The position numbers and the translations under genes were made by a program. The notes below the pieces were generated by a model, which had not been told where the DNA came from, did no database searches, and saw only the letters and a program-made list of their open reading frames with translations. Below, piece after piece: positions 9,850 through 20,244 of a stretch of DNA of 42,677 nucleotides (the first letter of the stretch is position 1; each line of letters starts with the position of its first letter). This DNA comes from Lingula anatina (taxonomy: Eukaryota; Brachiopoda; Lingulata; Lingulida; Lingulidae): NCBI RefSeq assembly GCF_001039355.2, contig NW_019773736.1, forward strand, positions 62,675 through 105,351. Direction: 5' to 3'.

Positions 9850-9857
9850 TATAAAAG
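9850..9857 (+). promoter_or_regulatory. TATA box (TATAAAAG)
   Basis: GCGAGTATAAAAGGCGTG sits at the end of a CpG-containing segment (about 9540-9860) that contrasts with the AT-rich neighbourhood. About 30 bp downstream is GCATGCTCGTGTCTCG, where a start site would fall. It lies inside the region bracketed by the inverted minisatellite arrays, so it is probably an element's own promoter. Confidence 0.45.
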
Positions 9858-9940
9858 GCGTGCTCACGACGCATGCTCGTGTCTCGACAATTTCGTTGTG
9901 CAACAATTTTCAAAATTTTTGAATTTTGCTCAATTCAGAT

Positions 9941-10145
9941 TCTAATCTAATTCAGATTCAAAAGACAAGGGAAAGAAGCTTAAAGAGCAGAAAAGAAGGT
10001 TGGAGGAAAAAGACAGAAAACGAAGCGCTTTAGCACTTCTTTTTTATTACTTAATAATTTTACGAATTCATCGTTGCCTGAAAAAAAAAGACATAGCTGC
10101 GTTATCTTAGATTAAAACTAACTTTGCCTTAAGTTAATAAATAAA
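9941..10145. repeat. 205-bp duplicate, first copy
   Basis: ATTCTAATCTAATTCAGATTC through TTAAGTTAATAAATAAA, repeated almost exactly at 10147-10349 with only a single N between the copies. Inside is a short frame beginning KDKGKKLKEQKRRLEEKDRK followed by a Leu-rich segment, too short to assign. Confidence 0.9.
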
Positions 10146-10146
10146 N

Positions 10147-10349
10147 TCTAATCTAATTCAGATTCAAAAGACAAGGGAAAGAAGCTTAAAGAGCAGAAAA
10201 GAAGGTTGGAGGAAAAAGACAGAAAACGAAGCGCTTTAGCACTTCTTTTTTATTACTTAATTAATAATTTTACGAATTCATCGTTGCCTGAAAAAAGGAC
10301 ATAGCTGCGTTATCTTAGATTAAAACTAACTTTGCCTTAAGTTAATAAA
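10147..10349. repeat. 205-bp duplicate, second copy
   Basis: Partner of 9941-10145. It differs mainly in small length changes (TTAATTAATAA versus TTAATAA, and run lengths of A). This is probably a contig overlap left unmerged at the N. Confidence 0.88.
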
Positions 10350-10629
10350 AAAACTACTGAGTACAGTAGGAGAACGAAATTAATTTTGCAAAAACATTTC
10401 TCAAAAATCACAAGGAAGAGCTGTAGACCTACGTACTGTCAAGCTGCACACAAAGTCTGAGATTGACTTCGTGTAACGTTCTTTATTTTTCCCAATATAT
10501 TTCTAATAAAATTTGTCAATTCTGGGTCCCAAGAGGGTGGTGCATCTTGAAAAAAAAAGCATTACAGAAAGTGTTGTAAATTACGAATGGGGTTTACAAA
10601 GCCAAGGGAATCTATGCCTTGGGGGAGTA

Positions 10630-10831
10630 ATGTTTTTGCGGAGTATCGGTACGCGGGAGTATCAGTGCGGGGCAGTATCGGTGCGGTGATGTAAAGAAGC
10701 GGGGGAGTATCGGTGCGGGGGAGTATCGGTGCGAGGGAGTATCGGTGCGGGGATGTAAAGAAGTGGGGGAGTATCGGTGCGGGGGAGTATCGGTGCGGGG
10801 GTATCGGTGCGGGGGAGTATAGGTACGTAGC
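10630..10831 (+). repeat. Minisatellite GGGGGAGTATCGGTGC, right inverted arm
   Basis: About eleven units of GGGGGAGTATCGGTGCG. GATGTAAAGAAG is inserted twice in the same relative place, giving a higher-order block of roughly 65 bp. It ends in GTATAGGTACGTAGCC. Confidence 0.9.
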
Positions 10832-11235
10832 CAGTGATCTTAACCTATATGGGCAACATCTGTACTGTGGTTACCGTATAGTGTAACAGATTTATATTGT
10901 TGCACTCTAAAGAACAGTGTAGGAGATTTTACATCACTACACTTAGCTCATAGTGACAGATATTATATCGTTACTGAGCTTCAATCTTTAGTGATAGATC
11001 AAGAGTGTGTGACGCGTATGTCATGCAGATAATTGTTATATGACAGATATTGGTCCTTTACTGTCTTTGACTTTATCCTCTAATGATCATTCACTTGGAT
11101 TGTAAATATTCCCAGAGTCACAGTGATGAATCAAGAGTGATGCCTGTGTGACAGTTATAATATTGTCATGCTGGAATGGCTGAAGCCATGAGATGTCATT
11201 CTCAGAATTTGTCAATTGTCTTCTCTGAATTACAG
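10832..11235. other. No gene recognised
   Basis: AT-rich, with loosely repeated phrases around TAGTGACAGATATTATATCG and GTGATAGATCAAGAGTG, perhaps an old satellite or the internal 3' part of the LTR element to the right. Confidence 0.5.
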
Positions 11236-11460
11236 GAATCTTTTGTTTTGTTTTTGTAGATCCCTGTGTAAATAAGTATTTTATCCATGCTGGAGTCGTT
11301 TTTGTTTTTGTAGACTCAGCCTTTGTAAATATGTATAGTAATTTTGTTCATACTGGAGTCATTTGTTTTGTTTTTGGGGACTCCCTTGTAAATCTGAACA
11401 TGTATCTTTGTGTAAATATCTTTTTAACTTGTATATATTTCAAGAATTTCAGGTGAGCAC
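11236..11460. repeat. Three-copy tandem repeat near 75 bp
   Basis: The phrase TTTTGTTTTGTTTTTGTAGA, ACTC, TTGTAAAT, then CATACTGGAGTC recurs about three times. It lies directly upstream of the LTR polypurine tract, so it may be the element's 3' untranslated region. Confidence 0.6.
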
Positions 11461-11533
11461 CGCTGGAATTACTAAGGAACTGCTTGTATGATTCTATCAG
11501 GAAATACTTGGAAGTAAACTCGTCTCTTTCAAA

Positions 11534-11548
11534 TAAAGAGGGGAGGAG
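11534..11548 (+). other. Polypurine tract
   Basis: TAAAGAGGGGAGGAG immediately precedes TGTTGTGATTG, the arrangement expected at the 3' end of a Ty3/Gypsy internal region. Confidence 0.55.
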
Positions 11549-11990
11549 TGTTGTGATTGTGCCGGAAGCACTTCCCGAACTACGGAGATGAGCCTGCACC
11601 ACCTGGCGGGAGTGCAGTAAATTATTAGAAAAAGGGCAGTTCGAGCCACGACGCGAGAGGGTGCGGACTCACCTACACACCTTTCTACTGTATATACCCA
11701 CACAGTTACACAAGGAGCTTCGACCTGTGAATACGGAGAGCGGATCTGGCGACGTAGAGCAGAGCTAAATAAGGACACTCGGTGCGAGGAGAGGACACAC
11801 GAGCCTCGAACGGAGGACAGATAGCTCGCATAAACACTTTAATTATTTCAGATTTTTTGCGAAAAAAAAAAACGCGCGGAAAGAATAATAATAATAATAA
11901 TAATAACTATAATACTACCAAAAACAATAGTATTCCCCTACGGGGAATCCTAATAAAATAAATTTAAAAACACTACTCAGGTTCGTAGCA
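11549..11990 (+). mobile_element. Gypsy-like LTR (3' LTR or remnant)
   Basis: Begins TGTTGTGATTGTGCCGGAAG right after a polypurine tract and can be closed at GTTCGTAGCA, giving a TG...CA unit of about 442 bp. It contains a CpG-rich 5' half, a TATATA near 11690 and an AATAAA-type signal near 11950. No gag/pol coding sequence or second LTR is visible, so it is a truncated 3' remnant. The right boundary is approximate. Confidence 0.5.
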
Positions 11991-12820
11991 AAGTGGTTTT
12001 GCGACTCTTCAGTAAATAGAGATCGATTTTGTAAAACGAGCACAGATGATCGAGGGACAAGACACGAAGATAATTACAGGAACTTTACGTGGAGAAAATC
12101 ATCAACACATGGCTTTTAACGTTTCTGATTTATGATTACACGACAGCATGCACAGACTGCAGTGCTGAAACAGTAGCCTTTTAGGGTAGGAGGTATGCAT
12201 CCCAGCACTTACCTTTCAGCCCAGCACGTACAGCAATGTCTTTGGTTACACCTGGGAAATAGATTTGAACAATGTAAGTGTCTCTTTGCTATCACCTCAT
12301 TTGATCCTTTTGTGGATTCGCACGAGATCGTAGTTGGTTTCTACTTTAATGTTTGATGTAAAACCATTTAATTCCTATCGTTTTGTAAGATGAAAAAGGC
12401 AAAATAAAACCACAGATTTATGAATGCCAATGATATATTATTCTTTTTCTTACATAGATTATATAAGCAGAAAACCATAGTTCATTAATTGATGTCGAGA
12501 GTGTATCTGTTTGGCATTACTTACCCATTTTTGACACTGGTTTCTAGATGAATTGAAATAAATCAGTAAAGGAAGAAATTTTAGAAGAAATGATAGAAGA
12601 AAGTGAAGAAATTTTATTTTATTCAATTACACAATCAATTAATTATTATTATTTGTCAGTTAAAAGTATCAGTAAGTGTGTGGGGCCCACTTTTGTAACA
12701 GCTTGAATAATTCAGCTATGGTGATTCTGTAGCTCAGTAATGTTAATTTTGGGCACATGTGTAAGTACTTTTTCATGTGTTGTACATTAAATCATATGTA
12801 TTGGGCACTTGAGTCTTAGA

Positions 12821-13043
12821 CCCCATTTCCATAGATTTTAGATCGATCTATCCCTGTGGGGAGTCTCACTTGATTACTGTCAGCTTAGCCGGCTTAAGCG
12901 TCTTTCCCGCCTACTGAAAGCTGTAAGGGGGTAATTAACCATGGTGCGCGCTCGACTGACTGCAATTTAGCGTGAACCCCCAGGGAGTTAGGTCGATCTA
13001 AATCTTAATCCCTGGATCGATCTAAATCTCTGGGAATACACCC
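12821..13043. mobile_element. Short inverted-repeat element, family A, copy 2
   Basis: Inverted relative to 536-746: CCCCATTTCCATAGATTTTA at the left, TCGATCTAAATC...GGGAATAC at the right, with the TTTAGCGTGAACCCCC and GCCTACTGAAAGCTGTAAGG blocks shared. Non-coding. Confidence 0.8.
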
Positions 13044-14383
13044 TTAGAGATGATGTTAAATTGCTGTTTGATACAGCAGGTGCCGACCCATATAGGTTCA
13101 TATTAGTTCTGCAGGTGCAAAACAAGTACCACCCCTTAAAACCTACATATGGCATATACTACAGTAACAAATACCAGTAGATAACCATTGACTTGAGTGG
13201 TATATAATAGAGGTATTAAACAAAGTGACTCCTTATTTACACATGGATGGATGCCTACTGTATCCTGCGGTTATGGTACGCAGGCACATGTAGTGAAGGG
13301 GAAACTGTTAGCATGCAGGAAAGATACTATTAATGTGACTGCTGACCTCAAGAATGACTAAGTGGTTATGGTGAATATTGTGAACAGTATTACTGGTGCT
13401 TTATATTATTACGGACATATTGGATATGGTAAATGTGATACTGTAATACTATTGTATAAATATAAATGCAACAGTGTCTATGGATAACACAAGGTTTAAA
13501 CAGCTTTCCTGATTTAAGTAGATATATGTTCAAATTCTAAATGCAATGGCAGCTTATCTGGCTAGGAAATTATAACGGAATAGTATGTTGCAATTCTTCA
13601 TTTTTTAGTCACTGAAGAAAAAAACAAATAGTGGTTGTTTTGTTTTCTTTTAAGCAAAGGAAATTATATTTAAAATTTTGGGCAAGTATGACCAATCGTG
13701 TAAAATTCCACTTACTAGTTCAAACCAGACTTGTTTTCATCATGTTATAATATTTACCAGGAGACTGCACTTTGATTTTGTAAAATGTAATTTTTAAGAT
13801 ATTTAAAACAGTCACTGAATCCTCCATTCAAAGTCAGTATTTTCCTGGCATATTTGGTACTTTTTTGTCAAAGACCAATACAGACTACTTGACCAATCCA
13901 TTCATATTTTTACATAATGTATAAGATTCAATGCATGTATTAGTCAGCATTTCATAATTTATTTAGCAATTTCTTTATTCAATTTGGTTTACTCAGTCAG
14001 AATATGTGGGAAGAAAAAATAATTTCCAGTATTGTATATTAAGTATTAAAGACTGTTTGAAATTGAAGTTTGATTTTTTGACACAAACCAGTATTTATTT
14101 AACACTGAAAAAAATAATCAGAATTTTTTTAAATGTTGTACCATTGAAATGAATTTTGCTGAGATTTTATTCATTTTTAAGCATCAGTCAAATGTTGTGG
14201 TGCAGTATGTAGTTGCAGCTGTCTATAGCTAGGCTTGATGGACTGAACTATTCACTTGTTGTATAATATGAGAATGAATATCAGTGCTTATTATGAGAAT
14301 CAATAGCAATTCTTTTTATGACCGGTGGATTAAAAAAGTCTGTGTTCTGTTAATGATCAGTTTATTTATTTTACATCTGCAGG
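13044..14383. other. Non-coding upstream region or 5' intron of the MFSD6-like gene
   Basis: AT-rich, no repeat family or reading frame recognised. It ends with the pyrimidine-rich acceptor TTTATTTTACATCTGCAG at 14383, so an untranslated first exon probably lies further left. Confidence 0.6.
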
Positions 14384-14494
14384 TCCTGTACAATATGAAT
14401 CTCATCTCCATCCTGTAATCATCATATAAGAGTCCAGAATCTCTTATGTGAATCTCGTCACCTGAGGTCAGTTATTGTCATATAAGAATCTCTA

Positions 14495-14585
14495 ATGATG
14501 AAGAAAAAGGCATCCTGCACCTGCCCTCCAGTGATCAACAAGCAACTTTTGCCATGCAAGGCATTCTACTTTCTGTTCATGGCAG
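14495..14585 (+). CDS. MFSD6: MFSD6-like transporter, coding exon 1
   Basis: The exon probably begins at 14384 after an acceptor. The ATG is chosen because an in-frame TAA lies 12 bases upstream at 14483-14485 and the peptide (MMKKKASCTCPPVINKQLLP) runs into the first membrane helix (KAFYFLFMAG). The donor GCAG|GTGAGA leaves one base, completed by the next exon to give Gly31. A second ATG follows immediately, so the start could be one codon later. Confidence 0.85.
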
Positions 14586-14829
14586 GTGAGAGCTACAACA
14601 GTGCATGTTTACCACACTGCCATATTGTAATTACCAGTAGAATTCAAACAGCCTCTGTGGAATAAGACTTTACATTTGCACTACTTTGAAAGTCAAAACA
14701 GTAACAAAAAAGAAATTTAAACTAATATTGAACCTCATTGATTTAAAGAACATTAAATTCACATTGTAATATATTGATGTATGGCAAAATGTCATGACCA
14801 AACCTGACCATTTCTTTGTACATCCCCAG

Positions 14830-16326
14830 GTGTTGCATCACTCCTGCCGTACTTGACAGTGTACATGAAGCACATAGGACTAACAGCATCAGAATCCGCC
14901 ATTATCTATGGCGTCATGCCTTTTCTGGGCTTTCTCATCAGGCCCATATGGGGAGTAATAGCTGACAAGTTCAATAAACATAAAATAGTGCTGATTGTTT
15001 GTGCTCTCTTTGCTGGAACGTTCCATGTCACGTGTCTTTTTGTTCCTCACGTGGAACCTGAGTTGGTACCAGTTCATGTATTTTTCCATGCAAATAGCAG
15101 TTCAACGACTGTCAGCAAATGCCAGTTGTATGGGAAGAATGTGGAAGATCTTGATCTGCATGGGAAATGCGAAGAAAGTGTTCTGAAAGAAAATACATTG
15201 AAGGCTACTCGGCTGTGTAATTTGACATGCACAGTACTTGACACACTAATGAACGATGGTTCCGAGACCAGCCTCCAATTTTGTAACAGTACTGCTAACT
15301 ATTGCCTGGAACTGTTTGACTTGAATTTAGTGAATGTGGAAGATGTCTCTTTGGAGCTGATTTTCTTGAATTCTACCAGTGACAAAATCTCTGTTTTACC
15401 TTGGAAAGATTGCCCACAGTATTCAATCGAATCATTTAGGGCAAACAATACTTACTTTGATGTATTTAAAGTACAAAATGAATTGAACATGAAATGTCAG
15501 ATTCAGTATTGCAACAAAAATGATTCTCAGAATGAAGTCATAAATGACAGTAAGATAAGCAGCCATGATTTAACTTTCGGTCTGTTCTTGGTGCTGTTTT
15601 TTATTGGGCAGACATTTTACATGCCTTGTCTAAGTATCAATGATGCTATCACTTACGGTATTTTGGGTGATGAAGGTAGCAAATGGGGGCGTACGAGAAT
15701 GTTTGGAACAATTGGTTTTGCCACATTTGCTGTCATCTCAGGGCTTTTTATGGACTCTTTTAGTGAAAGCGAATCTCAGCCTGATTTTTCTCCAGCATTT
15801 TACTTGCATGGGGGTATGCTTTTGTTGGCTGCAATCTCATCGAAATTCATGCACATAGCTGAGGATGTTCACTGTTCTCAGATGATGAAGAATCTCTCAC
15901 TTTTATTTAAAGACACTGAGATTTGCTTATTTCTCTTTGTTATGTTAATCTTAGGGATATATGCTGGAGTTCTAATGTCCTTTCTATTTTGGTACCTGGG
16001 AGAATTGTGCAGTCCCAAGCTTCTGATGGGGCTCACGCTGTTGGTGGAATGTGTCGCGGAGACCCCAATGTTATATTTCGCTGGATTCATCATAAAAAAA
16101 GTGGGTCATATACCATGCTTGCATGTCACTCTTCTTGCGTATGCTCTACGATTCGGAGCCTACTCATTTCTGAAAGAGCCCTGGCTCGTTCTGTTGATAG
16201 AGCCACTGCATGGGATCACGTATGGCCTCCTGTTCTCTGCCGCCACAGAATACACGGATATCATAGCCCCCCCAGGGATGTCGGCGACTCTGCAGGGTCT
16301 GATGGCAGGAATACACTGGGGCATGG
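14830..16326 (+). CDS. MFSD6: MFSD6-like major facilitator transporter, main exon
   Basis: This exon encodes most of a 600-aa multi-pass transporter of the MFS_1-like/MFSD6 group. The membrane helices seen first are VASLLPYLTVYM, AIIYGVMPFLGFLIRPIWGV followed by the cytoplasmic signature ADKFNKHK, and IVLIVCALFAGTFHV. A large non-membrane loop of about 165 residues follows (roughly residues 115-280) with many Cys and several Asn-X-Ser/Thr sites (NSSS, NLT, NSTAN, NSTS, NNT), as expected for a glycosylated extracellular domain. Helix LTFGLFLVLFFIGQTF and the family-typical GDEGSKWGRTRMFGTIGFA follow, then the C-terminal half ending TLQGLMAGIHWGMG. The length is close to human MFSD6-like proteins and shorter than MFSD6. 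Family substrates are poorly known. The acceptor CCCCAG and donor ATGG|GTATGT both fit phase. Reading through the donor gives a premature stop at 16377. Confidence 0.93.
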
Positions 16327-16656
16327 GTATGTCTACCACACAGATACGACTCGATCTTTTCAATAGGCAAAAATTGTGAAACTTTCAGATGTGTAATTTT
16401 ATAATTACAAAATTATATTTCTATACAGCATTTGTGGTACTTTTACTGCACAGAATGGAACTGTAGAGTAACCTGATTTTCAATTTTGTTGCTACCAATC
16501 AATAGAATTTTATTTTTGATTTTTTGAAATTATAACCTAAAAAATACAGTATCAGTAAAATTCACCATTTTACCATATGCACAGTTCCTAATTTATTCAG
16601 ACACTCATGTAGGAAAGCAAGTACTTTTTTTTGCACATGCAAAAGTGGGTGTATGA

Positions 16657-16657
<1 letters not shown>

Positions 16658-16695
<38 letters not shown>
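16658..16695. repeat. (CA)n microsatellite
   Basis: About 19 CA units in the second intron of the MFSD6-like gene. Confidence 0.97.
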
Positions 16696-16697
<2 letters not shown>

Positions 16698-17019
16698 ACC
16701 GAATGGCTTATTTCATCTATCTCAAAAAATATAAATAAAATGACGAGCAGAAATTCTCATGTAGATCATCGCATATTCACTGGCAGTGAATGCAAATTTG
16801 CAGAAGGGATTACTACATATACAGCTACTGACATGCACTGAGTGAACTCCATGCTATGACATTCTTTCATTCTGTTGTTCTACACCTTTTTTGCCCAACT
16901 TTTTAGTAGGTCCTTACTGATCAAAACTTTTTAATGGATTTCATTAAGACTTCACAAATATGCAGTTAACCTTTTTTTTTTTAGTCAAATTAATATACTT
17001 TTGTATTTGATAACACTAG

Positions 17020-17234
17020 GACTTGGCATTGGCTCCCTGGTCGCTGGCCAGCTGTACCACGCCTATGGCGGAGTGGTGATGTTCCGCTGCTTTGCTTTCT
17101 CCTCCCTGATTGTATTGGTCATTGTCTGGCCACTGGAGAAATTCGTTGTCAGGAAGAAACATGTGAAAAAAGAACACACAGAAGAAGAGGAAGGTATGGT
17201 TGATTCATGTAATAACAATGAAAGAAAAAATTAA
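17020..17234 (+). CDS. MFSD6: MFSD6-like transporter, last exon
   Basis: After ATAACACTAG the frame completes a Gly codon and reads LGIGSLVAGQLYHAYGGVVM, the last part of the MFS C-terminal bundle, then one final helix (FAFSSLIVLVIVWPL). A charged cytoplasmic tail (VRKKHVKKEHTEEEE) follows, with TAA at 17232-17234. This joins exactly to the HWGMG end of the previous exon and brings the protein to 600 aa. No clear AATAAA signal was seen close downstream. Confidence 0.93.
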
Positions 17235-17402
17235 TTTGGAGGTTTTTCTTTCTTTCTTTCTTTTTTTTTTTATTTTTGTTAAAGAAATGGTAGTTATCTA
17301 AAATGCATATATAAGAGCCATATTTGGCTTCTCGCCATGTTAACTATTACTTGCCCTTCTTTAACATTGTGTTAGATGCTGTGTTTCAGAAGTGTAGGTG
17401 CA

Positions 17403-17555
17403 TTTTTATGTACAGACACAGATGTGTCTGTACATATTGCCATCACCTGCGTCTGTCGTCGCCGATGGCGATGGCGATGGCGATGGCGATGCCGATGCCG
17501 GCGCCGTGCACTTTCCTTGTAAACACGATAAGTGGAGGGCAGTTTTACTTTTTGG
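17403..17555. repeat. Hairpin plus GCCATC/GGCGAT repeat, copy 2 (inverted)
   Basis: Palindrome at 17407-17436 (same 14-nt arms as 270-299, centre GA instead of TC, as expected for the opposite orientation), then GCGTCTGTCGTCGCC, a (GATGGC)n run, GTGCAC and AACACGATAAGTGGA. It is interrupted by the assembly gap. Confidence 0.75.
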
Positions 17556-17590
17556 NNNNNNNNNNNNNNNNNNNNNNNNNNNNNNNNNNN
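17556..17590. other. Assembly gap (35 N)
   Basis: A run of 35 undefined bases. Sequence immediately to its right is duplicated 207 bp further on. Confidence 0.99.
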
Positions 17591-18000
17591 TGGTATATTT
17601 AACAATTTTAGGGTGTCATCTAGATGAAGAGGGGGTGCTAGTATGATGAAACAGGTATTCTAGCATCAAAATCATAAAAAAACATAAAAAAGTTGAATAA
17701 GTAACCGAATAAGGAATAAGTAACCGAATAAGGAATAAGTAACCGAATAAGTAACAGGACTTTTGAATAAGGAATGGGTTATATTTTGTGTTTTTGGTGG
17801 TATATTTAACAATTTTAGGGTGTCATCTAGATGAAGAGGGGGTGCTAGTATGATGAAACAGGTATTTTAGCATCAAAATCATAAAAAAACATAAAAAAGT
17901 TGAATAAGTAACCGAATAAGGAACCGGGAATAAGTAACCAACTTCACATCTGAATAAGTAACCGAATAAGGAATAAGGAACCAGGAATCAACTTCACAGG
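17591..18000. repeat. 207-bp tandem duplication with AATAAGTAACCG arrays
   Basis: 17591-17709 recurs almost identically at 17798-17917 (TGGTATATTTAACAATTTTA, GGGTGTCATCTAGATGAAGA, GCATCAAAATCATAAAAAAA). Each copy is followed by short tandem GAATAAGTAACCGAATAAGG units. Non-coding. Confidence 0.88.
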
Positions 18001-18650
18001 GGTCAAAAATTTTCAACCTTTTTATTATTCATAATATATTTGAATGTACGGGAACAGAAAGTATTATTAAATATCTGATCAAAGTATAACCACTTATTGT
18101 TTAGATAAGGGGGGGGGGTAAACAGATGAACAGGTAAACTTTTTATGAACATTTTAGTCTGACGGCTCGGTACATGTAGTGGGTACCCTCTTGAAGGGTG
18201 ACAGATTGATTTATCACAAGATTTCCACTTAATATGGAATGTTTTTTATCATTGTTATTTTTGAGTGCTGATTAAATTTTTATTGGCTTAGTTCATAAAA
18301 AAAAAGGATGTCATTGAGTGATAAAAAATATCCAGTCTTCTGTTGTGTGATATTTTGGTTAATAATATCAAATCTGACATAAGATGTCCTTCAAAAGAAA
18401 ATAACACCCCCAGAAAACCATATCAACTGTTTGATGTCAGTATTATTTTTAAGCTAAGATATTAAAGAAAATGATAGCCTGCGGACAGTGATATGTTACA
18501 CAGTCAGAGAACTCATCACAGTAAATCATGAAAAGTCATCAATAGGGTATGACTTCCAGCAGCCGCTTGCAGCGCCCTCTTCCTACATGACATACCCTGT
18601 GACAAGTTTTTTAGAGTTTGGAAGGGGATATCATTAGACGCAGTGATATT
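18001..18650. other. No gene recognised
   Basis: AT-rich. A small inverted repeat (AGGGTATG near 18544 and CATACCCT near 18590) brackets a GC-rich 45-bp core, possibly a relic of an element end. Confidence 0.5.
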
Positions 18651-18653
18651 TGC

Positions 18654-19200
18654 CTACCGTAGTTCATCACTATTTACCGGCCGATGACCATATCTATTAA
18701 TTCTGTGAGTTACTTCCGCCCACATGTTTTCAATTGGGTTCATATCTGGGGACTTTGCAGGCCAGGGCAGTTGCTGAACCCATTTGTTTCGAAGGAAAAC
18801 AGTGATTCTGAGAGCTCGATGTGGGGTTGCGCAGTTGTCTTGGTACACAAAGTTGTTCCTGAAGATGACTCTTACGAATCGAAGACTATCTCTGTGGGAA
18901 CCCTGGTTGAGGTTGCCTCCTAGAAAAACCAACTGGTTCTGAGCACCGGCATGAAATGCTCCCCAAACAGAGACGTTACCACCCCCTGCTTGCAACCTAG
19001 GCAGTACACAATCATCGTTTTATGCCTCTCGTACACGTCGGCCGATACGAATTCGACCGGCTGCCCCTGTTGTGGCATTTCTTTGGAGGACTTTACTAAC
19101 GGTTCCTGATAAATGAATTGCCTAGCAATGGCTGTCCGTTTCTCTAAGAGCAAGAATTTCATAGTAAGCTGCGTTGCTTAGCTGTCGAACCATATCTTCT
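18654..19200 (-). pseudogene. Tc1/mariner-type transposase, internally deleted and frameshifted
   Basis: The minus-strand frame 18995-18654 shows the C-terminal half of a Tc1-like DDE transposase: GGGNVSVWGAFHAGAQNQLV, then NFVYQDNCATPHRA (second catalytic Asp) and LPWPAKSPDMNPIENMWAEV (the acidic residue and the PxxNPIENxW motif). Upstream on the same strand, in another frame, a GRIRIGRR-like piece resembles the N-terminal DNA-binding region. The stretch that should carry the first catalytic Asp between them is missing, and a TAA lies near the junction, so no active protein is possible. Terminal repeats were not identified. Confidence 0.85.
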
Positions 19201-19447
19201 CTAAGGTACCTGTCAAGTTTCAGAGCGAACCCTTTGTTGCTTCTCTAAATGCAATCCAAAGATTGGCCAAACACTTGCGTTTTTATACAAGGGCAGAAAT
19301 TGCCGAAAAGACCACCCCTCACATTACTGACCACAGAACATGCAACTGCATGCATGAATTGTTTTGAGAGTTGTGTGATAATTAGGTAACACACCTGGCT
19401 ACTCATGGAGTGACACCTCAGCTTTGGATTTAAAGTAGTTAGAGAGA

Positions 19448-20088
19448 AATTAAAGCAATAATAACTCTTCCTTTGAGATTCAAAAATCCGCATGAAATAC
19501 ATTGTAAAAAACGCATGGAAATATATTCTATTGTATTTTACCACTAAAACGGCCGTTATTGTAGGAAAACTAAAATCTGTGCTTGTCAATAGGGCTTACG
19601 ATGCCTTTTTTCCGGTCGACAAGTGCATTCGTTGCTAATGACGTAATGGTGTCACGCGGATTCTCGCGTTCATTCGAGACCAAAATAACATGGCGCCAAA
19701 CGCATTAGTGCAGACGCAGACGTAAGTTGCGAGTTTTTGTACAGTGCGTCGGATAACGAAAAGCCCAGAATGGCACACATTGTGGATATAAATGCATTTT
19801 TAACAAAAAGACGAATATATCTCATGAATCTTATATAGTGTTGTTGTTGTCTGCTTTTCCCGCGGTTTTAAGTAGGTCACCAGTGACTTTGCAATGTCAG
19901 AGAGAGCTCCGTCAGTTAAAATCTCTTAAGAGATTTTAACAAAAAACCGTACGTTTAGGAAAAAAACCCTGGATTAACTTTGAATGCAGGAATGGGGTCG
20001 TTGGCCATTGGTTAGTACGGGAAAATTGCCGTTTTTTCCAGGAAAATCCAATTTTTGGCCAAAACGAAGAGTTATTATGACTTTAAAT
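19448..20088. mobile_element. MITE family D, copy 1 (641 bp, with extra internal segment)
   Basis: Ends are inverted repeats TTAAAGCAATAATAACTCTTC and its complement GAAGAGTTATTATGACTTTAA. Shared with 36128-36467: TATTTTACCACTAAAACGGC, GTTAAAATCTCTTAAGAG..., GGGAAAATTG, TTTTTGGCCAAAACGAAGAG. About 270 bp in the middle (about 19600-19900) are absent from the other copy and are CpG-rich. It contains a perfect 26-nt palindrome at 19915-19940. Confidence 0.75.
19690..19721 (+). promoter_or_regulatory. Possible promoter and non-coding first exon of the protease gene
   Basis: AATGACGTAATGG (CRE-like) at about 19637, then AAATAACATGGCGCC, resembling ATGGCG start-site motifs, and a consensus donor GACGCAGAC|GTAAGTTG at 19721/19722. 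Splicing to the acceptor at 20182 would give a 20-codon upstream frame and then the ATG at 20245. It lies in the CpG-rich segment private to this MITE copy. Inference only. Confidence 0.3.
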
Positions 20089-20244
20089 ATTTTGTAGAAA
20101 ATTTACTCGCCAAAAGATTATATTCCATATTAAGTAGTAACCTTGTATAATCAATTGCAAAGACCAAGATATTTTGTTTCAGGAATTCCCGTGAGTCAGT
20201 TTCTGGAGTGTGACGATCTCACTTCTGAAGATGGCAAGCTGAAA

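Noticed and set aside
9579-9913. Overlapping minus-strand frames of 73 and 88 codons
   Set aside because: They lie in a CpG-rich segment where stops are rare, and show no domain or splice evidence.
11348-11778. Minus-strand frames of 84 and 93 codons
   Set aside because: They fall in the Gypsy-like LTR and its upstream tandem repeat, with no homology to gag or pol.
12726-12800. tRNA-like GTAGCTCAGT
   Set aside because: Isolated A-box-like word; no acceptor stem, B box or anticodon arm.
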